64,000 nucleotides of DNA from the NCBI GenBank assembly GCA_013152415.1, contig JAADGI010000030.1:1-64000 (forward strand). Reading direction: 5' to 3'. The notes beneath the pieces are model-generated. The model searched no databases, was not told the DNA's origin, and saw only the letters and a program-made list of their open reading frames with translations. Source of the stretch: Gammaproteobacteria bacterium. GTDB lineage: Bacteria > Pseudomonadota > Gammaproteobacteria > HyVt-429. The translations under genes and the position numbers were made by a program. Shown one piece after another: positions 1 through 10,533 of the stretch. Every line of letters begins with the position of its first letter. Position 1 is the stretch's first letter.

Positions 1-61
1 CCTTAATCCGGGAAAGCAAAAGATAGAAATTGAGGAAAACAAGGCGGCATAATTTTAAACT

Positions 62-993
62 TTAGGCGACAACTCTCTTGAAAAACGCCGCACCGCAAGC
101 AATGGGTAGTAGAACGGTTGGCAGTGTTGTCCGAGGTCTTCGCCATTGATCTTTGTGCCTACGCAGTCATGAGCAATCACTACCATCTGGTGGTACACAT
201 TGATAATGAACGTGCCCAGGACTGGATGGACCAAGAGGTGATAGAGCGTTGGAGTTGTCTGTATAGCATCCCGGTGCTGGTTGCCCGTTATCAACGTGGT
301 GAGACCACCACGATGGCCGAACAAGACCAGGCTCGGGCCATTATTGGCCTCTGGCGCGAACGCTTGACCAACTTAAGCTGGTACATGCGCAGTCTTAACG
401 AGCATCTGGCCCGGTTGGCCAATGCCGAAGACCAATGCAAGGGCCGATTCTGGGAGGGCAGATTTAAAAGCCAGGCCCTGTTAGATGAAGCCGGTCTACT
501 GACCTGTATGGCCTACGTAGACCTCAACCCCATTCGGGCCGGGATGGCGCAACGACCGGAAACCTCTGTCTTCACCTCGATCTACCAGCGCATCCAGGCC
601 TTATCCACTCGCCCAGACCGATCACCCAGCAGGGCCAAGCGCAACAACAAGCCAAATAAACGCCGGCCTCTCTCCCCGCTATTGGCGACCTTCTGTAACC
701 GCAACAACGCACCGGCCCACACCCTTCCATTTGCACTTAAAGACTACCTGGAACTGGTCGATTGGACCGGCCGGGCAGTACGTGAGGACAAACGGGGTCA
801 CATTCCGGCACACACCCCACCTATCCTCAGTCGTCTAAATATCGATCACCAACACTGGCTCTCTCACATGCAGTCCCATGGCGATCCATTTAACCGCGTG
901 GTGGGCCGAGTAAAAGGCATCAAAGATTATGCCGAACGCTTGGGCCAACGCTGGTTGTGCGGCATGAAAGCCAGCCAGCAGTTATTCACATAG
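62..993 (+). pseudogene. Y1 (HUH) REP-associated-type transposase, 5' truncated and frameshifted
   Basis: The open part from the TTG at 118 encodes about 291 residues with the HUH motif NHYHLVVHI and a following YVDLNPIRAG segment, as in Y1 transposases related to IS200 TnpA and RAYT proteins. Family members usually carry about 45 more N-terminal residues. Here the preceding sequence reads EKRR in another frame and then KQWVVERL in the frame of the main reading, so a frameshift lies near 85-100; before it are stops and no family start region. I call it a decayed copy. The family handles short palindromic repeats by single-strand transposition; this copy is probably inactive. The window edge is too close to exclude a rearranged 5' end further left. 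Confidence 0.75.
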
Positions 994-1232
994 CCAGAGT
1001 GCAACCCATCCATTATCGTCGATAGAGCTGATACCATCAGTCGGCAGGTTAGGGCCTGACTCAGGCTTCAAGGTACACTCTGTAAAGCCCATTCTTACCC
1101 CGTTTTCAAGCACCTCACCTCTACTACCGTAGCCCAACATTCAGTGCGCAGCTTCACAGGATCGTAATGGTGCGGTGGGATGGAATAATTAAATTATGGG
1201 TGTCCCTTTCTTTGCTTTGTTCTTTCTTTGGA

Positions 1233-2357
1233 TCAGTCAGTTGGTAGCGTAAAGTAAAATCGAGCACCTTGATCTCCATCAGAGACAAAAGATAGGGTGC
1301 CTTGATGACGATCCTCAATAATCTCTTTGCAAGATAACAGCCCCAGGCCCACTCCATCCTCTTTAGTCGTCACCGTCTCGGTAAATAACAAGGATTTCAG
1401 CTCTTCGTCTATCCCCGGCCCTTGATCTTGCACAGCAACCTCAATCTTTCCATCAAGCTGCAACACAGAAATAGTAATGGTGTCTCCTGGCGCACTGGCT
1501 TCTGCAGCATTGATAATTAAATTGTGCAGGACACGGCGTATATCCATGCGATTAAATTGGCTCATGGCTACGGGTGCGTCAACCCGAAGCTGGATACTAA
1601 TATCATGCAACCGGGGATGTCTGGCATAATCGCTAACCGACTCTTCTACCAACTCCACGATAGAGGCCCGTTCCAATTCATACTTTACGTTAATTTTTTT
1701 AATACGACCAAGACTCTGGCTGATCAGGCAGGACAACTCATCGGTCACTCGCACCACCAGTGCCAACTGATTGCGTAATTGTTCTAATGAGGGCTCATCG
1801 GCTATTTCTCTAGTGGCACCATTCTCTATTCTCTCGACCTGGTCCTCAAAAAATCCCTCTACCAATCCCAAAGGGGTCAGACAATGACGCATATCATGGG
1901 CAAGGATGGACATGCTCTTGATATCAGCGGAGATAATTTGCAAATCATTCCGAATCCGGCTTGATAACGTCTGAATCATTGACCGTAAGGCCATAGGTTC
2001 TGCAGTCAAATATTGGTCGTACTCAAATCGAGATACTTCGATAAGCAGTGTCTCGCTCAGCGCCTTGGCAGAGGCTGAGCGTGGCTTGGAATCTATAAGG
2101 GCCATTTCTCCCAAATAGGCGCCAGGTCCAAGCTCGGCAATTTGCCGATTACGCTTGTACACCATCATCTTACCCATCAATATGAGATACATACTGTCTT
2201 CGGTAGAGCCCTCTTGAAACAGAATATCTCCATTATTGAGATAGGTCTCGTTACACTGCTCACATAACACGCGTAGTGTCGCCTCTTGAAATGACTTAAA
2301 GAGGTCTATTTCCTTAAGCAAGACCAGCTTATCTTCAATGTCCATGCAAAGATTCAT
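1233..2357 (-). CDS. Cyclic-nucleotide-binding domain histidine kinase
   Basis: A 374-residue cytoplasmic signalling protein without membrane segments. Residues about 12-125 form a CNMP/CRP-type binding domain whose phosphate-binding cassette looks intact (LGEMALIDSKPRSASA, with Glu84 and Arg93). A helical part follows with an H-box-like HDMRH (His154), then a HATPase_c domain with N box (NLIINAAEAS), G1 box (DQGPGID) and G2 box (GVGLGLLS). No receiver domain is fused and no response regulator is adjacent. Met5 is an alternative start; the first ATG has AGGA about 10 bases upstream. It probably couples a cyclic nucleotide or similar ligand to phosphorylation of an unlinked partner. It is convergent with the transposase remnant and lies downstream of gspB. 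Confidence 0.85.
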   Translation of the reverse strand: MNLCMDIEDKLVLLKEIDLFKSFQEATLRVLCEQCNETYLNNGDILFQEGSTEDSMYLILMGKMMVYKRNRQIAELGPGAYLGEMALIDSKPRSASAKALSETLLIEVSRFEYDQYLTAEPMALRSMIQTLSSRIRNDLQIISADIKSMSILAHDMRHCLTPLGLVEGFFEDQVERIENGATREIADEPSLEQLRNQLALVVRVTDELSCLISQSLGRIKKINVKYELERASIVELVEESVSDYARHPRLHDISIQLRVDAPVAMSQFNRMDIRRVLHNLIINAAEASAPGDTITISVLQLDGKIEVAVQDQGPGIDEELKSLLFTETVTTKEDGVGLGLLSCKEIIEDRHQGTLSFVSDGDQGARFYFTLPTD

Positions 2358-2513
2358 TGCGACATTGTCCTGATCACATTAAACGAACTAAGCTGCTTTG
2401 CCATAATCTACATCCCCGAGGAATTTTAAGTGCAGCACCTGGCCGGGCAGACAACTGCTGGCTACCAGCAGCATGGTATCGGACAGTGTACTAGCCAACA
2501 CAACAGTCCATTG

Positions 2514-3116
2514 TTATGGGCGTAACATAAACCGCCTTCCGGCATAACTGAGCACGACACCATCGGCCTGGATTTGTTCCAGGCGTGGCCCATCCTTGAC
2601 CCGTTGACCCTCTCTATACATCTGTAAATCTATCATCACAAAACGACGCTTGGGATCTTGTGAATAGGAAACAACATTTAGAACCAGATCGGGAAGCTGC
2701 TTTCGATATTCCAGGGGGAGCTCCGCCAAGTCTACAGGGATACCTACCCCCTCTGAAGGCTCCGATTCTTCATGGACTTTCATACCCACATCTGGAACGG
2801 CCTTGGCTTCGATCTGTTGCTGCCCCTTTAGCCCATCAGAAAGCGTCAACTTCTGGGGAACCCCCGACTCGGGTCCAACCGGTCGAGGGGAAGATGGTGA
2901 CTGGATTGTGGTCAGATTGCTTTCGGAGTTAGGGATGGGACTGTTGATTACATAATAAACACCAACAATCAGCACTACTGCCAACACCGGGATGATCCAC
3001 CACCACAACCTCTTACGACGATCTGTAAACTGGACCTCGGCGGTGGAGAGGGTGGGAACCTGGCCTAGCACGCGCTCGCGTTCAGACTTTCGTAATGCAT
3101 CAAGGATATAAGACAT
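2514..3116 (-). CDS. gspB: Type II secretion accessory protein GspB
   Basis: A 200-residue protein of the GspB/ExeB/PulB type. It starts with the characteristic MSYILDALRKSERER segment, has one transmembrane helix at about residues 37-58, a Pro/Ser-rich periplasmic linker, and a C-terminal domain of about 80 residues (LPLEYRKQLPDLVLNVVSYS, then FVMIDLQMYREGQRV). In Aeromonas and Vibrio, GspB pairs with GspA to place the GspD secretin through peptidoglycan. Its ATG lies a few bases after the end of gspA, so the two are cotranscribed. The other gsp genes are not in this window. Confidence 0.9.
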   Translation of the reverse strand: MSYILDALRKSERERVLGQVPTLSTAEVQFTDRRKRLWWWIIPVLAVVLIVGVYYVINSPIPNSESNLTTIQSPSSPRPVGPESGVPQKLTLSDGLKGQQQIEAKAVPDVGMKVHEESEPSEGVGIPVDLAELPLEYRKQLPDLVLNVVSYSQDPKRRFVMIDLQMYREGQRVKDGPRLEQIQADGVVLSYAGRRFMLRP

Positions 3117-3120
3117 CTGT

Positions 3121-4773
3121 CTAACCGCTGCGCATTGCCGACTTCGTGAGCACCGGGATGACCGGGCTATGCAAAGCGGTATTCAAATGGATCAAGGTCT
3201 CAATATCCACAATCCCATCATCACGCAGGGAGCGGCCCCTCTGGAATGAGATCACCCTGAGCTTGAGTGCGTTATCAAAATAGCGGCCATCGTCTGTATC
3301 GGCAGTGGGGGCATCGATTCTCTCATCCAAACCATTCAAGCGCCTACGCAGCCACAGCACCTCATCGGAATAGGTGCCTGGAACGATCTGTTCCACCCCT
3401 GCGGGTGATGACCACACCAGAATAAATTCCCCAAACCAATAGGGCTCAAGGGCCTTGAGACTAATGGTCTGGGTGTTCTTGCCTATGAGCAGCTTGGCCT
3501 CATCGCCTATCAGGGATTGTAACACCGCGTAACGATGGAGCCCGGAAGTGGTTGCCAACTTTAATATGACGGGCCGATTGTAGCGCCGCAGATTTTGCCA
3601 GCCCCCCTTCTCTGTCAGACAATACAGTCGGCTGGTCTGGATGGACTCACAGGCCCTGTTGGGATCATCAATATGATGCACGATCCCCCACAAAGACAAT
3701 AAGTAATTGAATGCATCTAATTTACCCTCATCCTCTGTATTTTGAGACAGCATCCATGCCAAGTCCTTTTTGGTTTCCTGGCCCGGTAAAATGCGGGGGG
3801 CCCAGCCCTGCCATTTTTCCTGGGCCCAGACAATACCACCTTGCAAACTTTGACCCACTGACCCTCTTACCTCAGCAAACAACCCGGCCACACCAATACC
3901 GGAAATAAAAGTTACTATGAGCGCAGCGCTGTACCCCCAGCGGCGAAGATTAAAATGCTTGCTCGACTCTTTTGCCAACACCTCCTTTGCTGCTTGGGTC
4001 ACCACCCGAGGGCCTACAGTCCATGACTCTTTGGTATAGGCCCCCAACAGGGCGCGGTCACAAATAATATTGATCAACCTGGGTATGCCATCGGAGTAAC
4101 GATATACCCGATTCAGGGCCAACGGAGCAAACAAGGTCCGCTTTATTCCCGCTACGGCCAATCTATATTTAATGTATTGGCAGGTCTCCTCTTTGCTCAG
4201 AGGCTGCAAGTGATAACGGGCGGTAATACGCTGCTGCAATTGGCGTAATTCCTTGCGCGCCAACATCGCCCCCAACTCAGGCTGACCAATAAGAACGATG
4301 CGCAGCAACTTATCCCGGTTAGTTTCCAGGTTGGTCAACAGCCGTATTTGCTCGAGCACACCCGAGCTAAGATTCTGTGCTTCGTCAATTATGAGTACCG
4401 ATCGGCTGCCTTCGGCGTGGCACTTTAGCAGGTGGGCATTGAGCACATCTACCAATTCTTTGAGTGTCTGTTGTGGCGAATAGTCAATACGCAGTTCGTC
4501 ACAAATGCTGGATACCAACCCCTTTTCGGATACCCTGGGATTGAGAATAAGGGCCACATCGACATTTTCCGGGACCTGCTCCAGAAACCCACGGCACAGG
4601 GTGGTCTTGCCCGTCCCCACCTCGCCGGTAAGCTGGACAAATCCTCCACCTTCTTGTATCCCGTAGAGCAAATGGGCCAGGGCCTCCCGATGGCGCTTGC
4701 TCATAAAGAGAAAGCGTGGGTCGGGGGCAATAGAGAAAGGGAGTTCGGTCAACCCAAAAAATGCGGTATACAT
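3121..4773 (-). CDS. gspA: Type II secretion ATPase GspA/ExeA
   Basis: A 550-residue protein starting MYTAFFGLTELPFSIAPDP, the standard ExeA start. An AAA ATPase domain occupies about residues 1-265, with Walker A GEVGTGKTT near 49-57 and Walker B SVLIIDEAQ near 125. A single transmembrane helix lies near 280-300. The periplasmic part has a C39-like region and a C-terminal peptidoglycan-binding domain of the PG_binding_1 type. Known role: with GspB it forms an inner-membrane complex that rearranges peptidoglycan for secretin assembly, powered by ATP. It forms an operon with gspB directly downstream. Confidence 0.92.
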   Translation of the reverse strand: MYTAFFGLTELPFSIAPDPRFLFMSKRHREALAHLLYGIQEGGGFVQLTGEVGTGKTTLCRGFLEQVPENVDVALILNPRVSEKGLVSSICDELRIDYSPQQTLKELVDVLNAHLLKCHAEGSRSVLIIDEAQNLSSGVLEQIRLLTNLETNRDKLLRIVLIGQPELGAMLARKELRQLQQRITARYHLQPLSKEETCQYIKYRLAVAGIKRTLFAPLALNRVYRYSDGIPRLINIICDRALLGAYTKESWTVGPRVVTQAAKEVLAKESSKHFNLRRWGYSAALIVTFISGIGVAGLFAEVRGSVGQSLQGGIVWAQEKWQGWAPRILPGQETKKDLAWMLSQNTEDEGKLDAFNYLLSLWGIVHHIDDPNRACESIQTSRLYCLTEKGGWQNLRRYNRPVILKLATTSGLHRYAVLQSLIGDEAKLLIGKNTQTISLKALEPYWFGEFILVWSSPAGVEQIVPGTYSDEVLWLRRRLNGLDERIDAPTADTDDGRYFDNALKLRVISFQRGRSLRDDGIVDIETLIHLNTALHSPVIPVLTKSAMRSG

Positions 4774-4900
4774 CGGCTGTGCCTATTTCTGCTGCATGGC
4801 ATCGTGAGCCATCATAATGGTCGCTCCGGTCACCACAGTCCTGATCTGTAGTCCGGGGTATTATATGCGATTTAGCAGATACGGACACGCCGCCGCAGGC

Positions 4901-5395
4901 TCAATGCGCGAGGATTCCTGTAAAGCCCCCGGATGACCACCACCGCCCCGACTCAGGGCCTAGTTCACGCATGGTCTCCAACAAACGCACCAATGCAACA
5001 AACTGCTGGCCAAGATCAGCATACAAACTTTCCAGGCCCTGGCCTCCAGCAACAGCGAGGGTCTGATAGGCCCCCTGACCCAGGCCAACAAAATATTGAA
5101 CGCTCACGTTCAACCGTTCTGCGCGCATCGGAAACAGACCTGACAGAATCAGGCAATGGTCGCCCACCTCTTGCAGTCTTTGGCTCTGGCATTGACCCCG
5201 GGATAGCTGTCCTCGTATGTAATCCACGGCCAAAATGCGTTTCACCATATCGGGCTTATTACAGTATCGCATCAGCATGAATACTAAATAGCTCTCAACG
5301 TCTTCGGTAAATTGTAACCCGGCCGAAAATTGAGCATCATTGACCAGGGCATACCACTGAGCGGTTTCGGACTTTTGTGTGACGAGTCTACTCAT
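4901..5395 (-). CDS. Conserved hypothetical protein
   Basis: A 164-residue, mostly helical soluble protein with no signal peptide. Segments such as DVESYLVFMLMRYC, VGDHCLILSGLFPMRAER and VSVQYFVGLGQGAY resemble an uncharacterised family I have seen in Gammaproteobacteria, but I know no function. It lies upstream of gspA on the same strand with about 127 bases between, enough for a separate promoter. The coding frame is clean and the ATG is the only sensible start. Confidence 0.7.
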   Translation of the reverse strand: MSRLVTQKSETAQWYALVNDAQFSAGLQFTEDVESYLVFMLMRYCNKPDMVKRILAVDYIRGQLSRGQCQSQRLQEVGDHCLILSGLFPMRAERLNVSVQYFVGLGQGAYQTLAVAGGQGLESLYADLGQQFVALVRLLETMRELGPESGRWWSSGGFTGILAH

Positions 5396-5510
5396 GCTGA
5401 ATACAGCCCCCTTTGTAAGGGTAATACCACTATATCGACACCTTTAACATAAAACCTGATACATGAAACACCTTTTTGTCGGCTTTAAGCTGACACGAGG
5501 CTATGAGATA

Positions 5511-6416
5511 TCAAGCAAATATTCGGCCAATTTGCTTATTCAGCCGGTCACCAAAACCAAACTCTTCCATCAGCACCCCTAATTCGCGTTGCCGCAGACG
5601 TTTTCTTCTGAGCTGTTCCACTGAACAACGCAACGGTACACGGGTATGAATACGTGCCAGCTGCTGGGATAAAAAGGCCTGGCCACGATAGGCCTCCAAA
5701 TTGCGTCGGATCGTGCCAGCACCACGCAACATCATTTTTTCTACTTCATCAATCCGATTATACAAGGATGTCAATGTTTTGAATCGCTTAAGCAACTGTA
5801 CCGCAGATTTGGCCCCTACCTTGGGCACCCCGGGTATGTTATCTACGGCATCACCCATCAACGCCAGATAATCTACAAACTGTTCGGGTGTGACACCAAA
5901 ATGGCGTCGAATGGTCACTGGGGTGAAACGACGGTTTCGTGCGTAATCCCACAAGACATCTCCAGAGCAAACCAGTTGCGCAAGGTCTTTATCGCTGGAG
6001 ACATATACCATACTAAAGTCCCGGCGGCGTAAACGGTGGCCTATAGTACCGATGATGTCGTCTGCCTCAAAATGATCACTCACATAGGTCTTGATGCCCA
6101 GGGCATGGGTGATAGTTTGACAGGCCTTGAGCTGGGCCGCTAGATCGACAGGTGGGAGATCACGATTGGCCTTATAGGGCGGATACAAATCATTTCGAAA
6201 ACAATGGCCAAGGCTCTCGTCAAAGGCAATCGCCATAAATTGAGGCTGGGTTTTTTCCACCAGATCGCACAGGAAGTGAGTATAGCCGTATACCGCATTC
6301 ATCGGCCTATTCAGTGGACTGACAATCGTTTCCGGTAGCGAAAAGTAGGCACGAAAAATATAGGGACTGGCATCGACCAGGTATAAAGTTTTGGTGCCCT
6401 CTCTGGTCTGGCTCAC
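5511..6416 (-). CDS. 5'-3' exonuclease (PolA N-terminal type, Xni-like)
   Basis: A 301-residue protein corresponding to the free-standing 5'-3' exonuclease/flap endonuclease family. Metal-binding acidic motifs are visible: LVDASPYIFRAYF at the start, FEADDIIG near 118, SSDKDLAQLV near 140, and the helix-hairpin-helix GDAVDNIPGVPKVGAKSA near 187-205. There is no polymerase domain. Family role: removal of 5' flaps and processing of branched DNA. E. coli Xni/ExoIX is shorter and lacks some acidic residues, so I leave the symbol empty. It is a single gene, divergent from nothing close by. Confidence 0.88.
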   Translation of the reverse strand: MSQTREGTKTLYLVDASPYIFRAYFSLPETIVSPLNRPMNAVYGYTHFLCDLVEKTQPQFMAIAFDESLGHCFRNDLYPPYKANRDLPPVDLAAQLKACQTITHALGIKTYVSDHFEADDIIGTIGHRLRRRDFSMVYVSSDKDLAQLVCSGDVLWDYARNRRFTPVTIRRHFGVTPEQFVDYLALMGDAVDNIPGVPKVGAKSAVQLLKRFKTLTSLYNRIDEVEKMMLRGAGTIRRNLEAYRGQAFLSQQLARIHTRVPLRCSVEQLRRKRLRQRELGVLMEEFGFGDRLNKQIGRIFA

Positions 6417-6512
6417 GGGCTTGGCGAATTCTCACTATAATAATGACACCCGACCCAAATCGAGGTCCTCACCAAAAGCCGCAACGACAGGCACTCCACA
6501 CTGCACATCTTG

Positions 6513-6827
6513 TTAACTATAAGGCCATAATGACTGAATTTTTTTGAGGGCGCCTTGAATACTACCCTCCTCTACAACGGGAAAGGTCCCCTGAGTAGAA
6601 GTCTCTCCCCTAACCTCTCTGATGAATTTTTTTAAGTTGTCCTCTGCCAGGCGTATTTTGGATTCATCGTCGAATAGTTGGGCGATCTCCATACGTTTAA
6701 TGCCCGTATCAATGAACTTTACCATCAACTGCTCACAAGCAGGTGTGAGCGAAAGCCCCGCTTTACCCATGTATTGTATTGCTGCTTTGGTAAGCCGTCT
6801 TTTTAGTCTAAATGTTTTAGCTGCCAT
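6513..6827 (-). CDS. Hypothetical protein, 104 aa
   Basis: A small basic, helical protein (starts MAAKTFRLKRRLTKAAIQYM) with no signal peptide and no motif I recognise. A good Shine-Dalgarno sequence, GGGAGG, sits 3-4 bases before the ATG. It lies between the exonuclease and the phosphodiesterase on the same strand. The strong ribosome site and clean frame support it as a gene; the function is unknown. Confidence 0.6.
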   Translation of the reverse strand: MAAKTFRLKRRLTKAAIQYMGKAGLSLTPACEQLMVKFIDTGIKRMEIAQLFDDESKIRLAEDNLKKFIREVRGETSTQGTFPVVEEGSIQGALKKIQSLWPYS

Positions 6828-6925
6828 GTGCCTCCCAACCCAGCATCACTGCTTATATTATCCTTTTTTGCCTCCTCCCTGGTTTGCCAAACGCCACACG
6901 ACCGCCTATCTGCTTTAATCTATCT

Positions 6926-7468
6926 TCACGAAGCCTTACGGTCCAAGGCTCCGAATCGATAGGTCTTAAAATGCCAAGCATCGTGGTTAGCATACAATAC
7001 CAGACAAGAGGGCCCACCAAATGTACGATTACGGCCTGCCGCACCAGGATTGACCACCCAGGGCCGACTATCCTGGTCACATAGCTGGTGGTGACTATGG
7101 CCATAGACAATCACCCGGGCACCGGGAAACTGCTGGCGCAGTCGATCGTGGCGATCTCGATAGCCCCAAACACGATGCCCATGGACCACGGATAATACCC
7201 CACCGGGCAACGTCACGCTGGCGTATTCAGGAATATCCCGCAACACTGATAGGCCAGTGGCATCCCACTTGGCAGGCTCATCATTATTGCCCCTCACCGC
7301 AATGACGGTATTTACCCGCTTCGCCAGCGCATGGATAACCTCAGCACTGCCAATATCTCCGGCATGGACCGCCATAGTGCAACCACTGACTACATTGGCA
7401 ACGCGCGAATCGAGGAATCCATGGGTATCAGAAACAATAGCTATACGCTCAGAATTATTCTTTGTCAC
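6926..7468 (-). CDS. YfcE/MJ0936-type metallophosphoesterase
   Basis: A calcineurin-like phosphoesterase of the small YfcE/MJ0936 group. Motifs: IVSDTHG near the start, HAGDIG, RGNND, VVHGHRVWG and VYGHSHH, which together supply the two-metal site. The reading frame extends upstream to 7570, but the GTG at 7468 has AAGGA at a 7-base spacing, and the family starts just before the IVSDTHG strand. I therefore choose 7468, giving about 181 residues. The natural substrate is not clear; members hydrolyse phosphodiesters such as bis-pNPP or cyclic nucleotides in vitro. Confidence 0.85.
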   Translation of the reverse strand: MTKNNSERIAIVSDTHGFLDSRVANVVSGCTMAVHAGDIGSAEVIHALAKRVNTVIAVRGNNDEPAKWDATGLSVLRDIPEYASVTLPGGVLSVVHGHRVWGYRDRHDRLRQQFPGARVIVYGHSHHQLCDQDSRPWVVNPGAAGRNRTFGGPSCLVLYANHDAWHFKTYRFGALDRKAS

Positions 7469-7702
7469 GGGGTATTCCTTGGCAAACAAACTAACCGGGG
7501 CCGCTATACTAGCGTGAAAATAATATCGGACAAAATATTTCGGAAGGCTATACGGGGAGTTTATACCCACATAGGCTCACTGATGGTGATCTTCAACGTG
7601 GAAATTATTGGCCATGTATCAGCCGTCACAGATCATGTTAATCGTGGGTGACTCTCGGCTGCACCCCAATCTGGCCCGAGCGGGAAGGAGTGACCTTTAG
7701 GC

Positions 7703-8920
7703 TCAAAAAAGCTCAACACTAGATTGCGTGTTGACTTCCTTTTGAGTAGAGGGGTTTATCAAGATATCAAGTTGTTGGCCTAACTTGCTCAGTTCCGCGC
7801 TTGCGGCCTCCATCATCAACAAATTTGATGCATTCGATTCACCCAAGCTATTTATTTTACCCAGCATGCCAAAAATATCTTCGATACTGGTCTTTTCGTG
7901 GGTAGTCACTGCGGCCAGCTCCTTACCAAGGTCATTCACCTCCAGCATAAAACCTACTATCTCCGAATAGGAGACCACCACTGCTTCCATAGTCTTGTCT
8001 GATTCAGAGGCAAGAGATACGGCGCCTTGTACTGCCACAGAAGCACCCCCCACATCCTCCATCAATTTGTCGATAATGGTCTCTATTTGGGCCGCATGCT
8101 GCTGGGTCTTACCGGCCAAGGTGCGCACTTCATCCGCCACCACAGCAAAGCCCCGTCCCTGCTCACCCGCTCGGGCAGCCTCAATAGCTGCATTCAAGGC
8201 CAACAGATTGGTTTGTTCGGCGATGCTCTTTATAACATTGATAATGCCACTCATGGCCTCATTATCCTCACCCAACTTAACGATCATCTTACCCGCCTGA
8301 TCCACCGACCTACTCAGTGAGCTAATGTTACTCATCGCCTGGGTCATGGTGAGTTTTCCACTATTGCCTTCCGCCTCCGACTTGCTCGCCACATCAACGG
8401 TGTCATTGGCGGAGACAATGGCCTGGGCAAAAACCTTTTGTAAGCCTGATACGAGTTCAGAGACCTGTTTTGTAAGCTGCACTTGTTCAGTGATACATTT
8501 TTTTATATTAGCAGCACTGTTGGCAATACCGTTGGCGTGCTCGGCAAGATTACCGGAAACGTTGGTTACCATGTAACGTGAGGTACGCAAGACCTTGGTT
8601 GTAGCGCCAATATCCCTGGTGAGTTCCAGGGTATGAGGCATTCCGGGGATAGGTTGCAATTCAGCCTGGGCCTCACCCCCCTCCAGCCCCATCTCGATTG
8701 CACCATGGACCCGCCGGGTAAAGGACTCGATGACACGTCTGCGCAATTGATCCAGGACCCCGGACAAAATTATCCCCACCACAGCACCCCAGACCCAGCC
8801 ATTGTTGGGCAAAGCAGCAGTAATAACACCCAGGACCAATAGACCGACGGCAACCAAGCTGCAGGCCATACCCAACCCACCGCCATATAACCCCTTCAGG
8901 ATTAGTTTTTTTATATTCAT
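7703..8920 (-). CDS. Methyl-accepting chemotaxis-type protein without periplasmic sensor
   Basis: A 405-residue protein with two closely spaced transmembrane helices at about residues 14-60 and almost no periplasmic loop, followed by a long coiled coil and a signalling domain. The hairpin tip is present ([20 protein letters not shown], then [15 protein letters not shown]). It likely senses a cytoplasmic or membrane state and signals to CheW/CheA. No che genes are nearby, so it acts with distant partners or a non-flagellar pathway. Confidence 0.88.
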   Translation of the reverse strand: MNIKKLILKGLYGGGLGMACSLVAVGLLVLGVITAALPNNGWVWGAVVGIILSGVLDQLRRRVIESFTRRVHGAIEMGLEGGEAQAELQPIPGMPHTLELTRDIGATTKVLRTSRYMVTNVSGNLAEHANGIANSAANIKKCITEQVQLTKQVSELVSGLQKVFAQAIVSANDTVDVASKSEAEGNSGKLTMTQAMSNISSLSRSVDQAGKMIVKLGEDNEAMSGIINVIKSIAEQTNLLALNAAIEAARAGEQGRGFAVVADEVRTLAGKTQQHAAQIETIIDKLMEDVGGASVAVQGAVSLASESDKTMEAVVVSYSEIVGFMLEVNDLGKELAAVTTHEKTSIEDIFGMLGKINSLGESNASNLLMMEAASAELSKLGQQLDILINPSTQKEVNTQSSVELF

Positions 8921-9048
8921 ATAGTTACAGAATGCGTACTCTCGCCCCAGGTCATATAGGCATGGCTTACAAACCAGTATATCGGTCAGAGCCAGCGCAA
9001 CATGAGCACCACCTTGGCACAGAAGCTTGCCGATAAACCCGCTAAATA

Positions 9049-10230
9049 CTAGGCGATTTTAAGTACCACTCGATAACACTGCAGGGTATTTCGTAAAAAG
9101 CAGTGGGCAGAGCCCCACAAATAGAGACGAAAACGGCGGTAATCCTCCTCCCCAAATTTATTCACAATGAAGGCCTTGTTTCGATCAAATTTCTCCGCCC
9201 AATGCCTAAATGACAAATAATAACTATAGCGGTCATCCCAAACACCACACATCTGAAAAGAGGTGTCCGCCACTGCCTTAAGAAAATCGTGAAGCACAAA
9301 AAAAGAATGGTTCCCAGGATAAATATGCTTGTAAATAAATGACGAGTGTTCATATTTTACTGTGTAGGCACTTGCATCCAAATAAACATAACCACCGGGT
9401 TTCAACAGCCTGGTGAACTGCTTCAGCACTCGCTGATAATCAGGCAGGTGCTCCATAATGCCCATAAGCACTATCGCGTCATATTTTTTACCCGGATTAT
9501 AGCTAAGGATGTCGGCAAACTGAGTTGAGACGGGTAACTCCAGTTCCCTGCTCAATCCTGCCATGTACTTTAGTGACTGCTCGGAAATGGTTATGGCGTC
9601 AATATGAATACCCTTTTTCCCGGCATGCTCCGAGAATGCCCCCCAACCTGGACCCACTTCGAGTACATCGCTGCCCACACCGAGCTCACACCGCTCGATA
9701 CAAAAATCAAACTTACGCCGCACTGCCACCTCAATGGGTTCATCCTCATCCTCAAAAACAGCCTGTGTATAACAACGGGTTTCTTTGTCCAGGAAGGACA
9801 GGTAAAAAGACGGATCCCGTTCATAATGATGACTAATAGCCGATTTGTTAAATGAAACCTGACCCAGAATAACAGGCCTTAGAAATCGCCATAACCAGGA
9901 AAAGGGATGGTTGTCAGAAAGAAATTCGCGAAGATCGTAAATCTTAATTAAATCGCCCTCAACTTCAAACAAACCATTGATGTAGGCGTTGGCAATAATT
10001 CCTTCATCAAGAGAGGCAAGTGCCTTTAGACCTATTAAATGATTGACGACAAAGCGAAATTCCGGGCGGCCTTCTCCAAAGAGGTAACAATGGCCGCTGG
10101 GTAATTCAATTTCAAATGTAATAGGAGGATGCGGAACTTTTGAATGTATTAAATCGATCAGCCTGTTATCTACGTGGCAGGTAGTTTCAATTGTCGCGTG
10201 CAATTGTCTCGTGGTGTCTATGGGCACCAT
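9049..10230 (-). CDS. Cyclopropane-fatty-acid synthase family methyltransferase
   Basis: A SAM-dependent methyltransferase of the CFA synthase family, 393 residues from the ATG at 10230. The SAM motif [15 protein letters not shown] is near residue 190 and an N-terminal lipid-binding-like region precedes it. The frame could extend to a GTG at 10260, but GGAGG at about 10238-10242 is placed for the ATG at 10230. E. coli Cfa methylenates unsaturated phospholipid acyl chains; this protein is divergent, so the exact product (cyclopropane, methylated lipid or other) is open. It stands alone. Confidence 0.8.
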   Translation of the reverse strand: MVPIDTTRQLHATIETTCHVDNRLIDLIHSKVPHPPITFEIELPSGHCYLFGEGRPEFRFVVNHLIGLKALASLDEGIIANAYINGLFEVEGDLIKIYDLREFLSDNHPFSWLWRFLRPVILGQVSFNKSAISHHYERDPSFYLSFLDKETRCYTQAVFEDEDEPIEVAVRRKFDFCIERCELGVGSDVLEVGPGWGAFSEHAGKKGIHIDAITISEQSLKYMAGLSRELELPVSTQFADILSYNPGKKYDAIVLMGIMEHLPDYQRVLKQFTRLLKPGGYVYLDASAYTVKYEHSSFIYKHIYPGNHSFFVLHDFLKAVADTSFQMCGVWDDRYSYYLSFRHWAEKFDRNKAFIVNKFGEEDYRRFRLYLWGSAHCFLRNTLQCYRVVLKIA

Positions 10231-10533
10231 AACGCCCCCTCCTTTATCACTTATACCCACAATATTAACTGTAGATTACTTTATGAATAACTCCAGGCTG
10301 TTTATTGGCTAAACAAGCTATCACTATAGCTGATAGATTCCGGCTAGAATGACTCTAACTATCTGAAAAGCAACAATAATATAGGTTTATAAGTATCTGA
10401 TATGTCCCCGGCTTGGCATAACCTGCGGTCATTAGCCTTCAATAGACTCAACGGCTTACAGGCCCATTTACACTGATTCCGGGTTCAACCGGACAGCAAT
10501 GCTTTAGCCTTAGCGCACCGCCCACCCTGTAAC

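Noticed and set aside
1198-1237. CTTTCTTTG-rich stretch resembling a common hairpin repeat
   Set aside because: Only one arm is visible and it overlaps the end of the histidine kinase gene; too weak to call.
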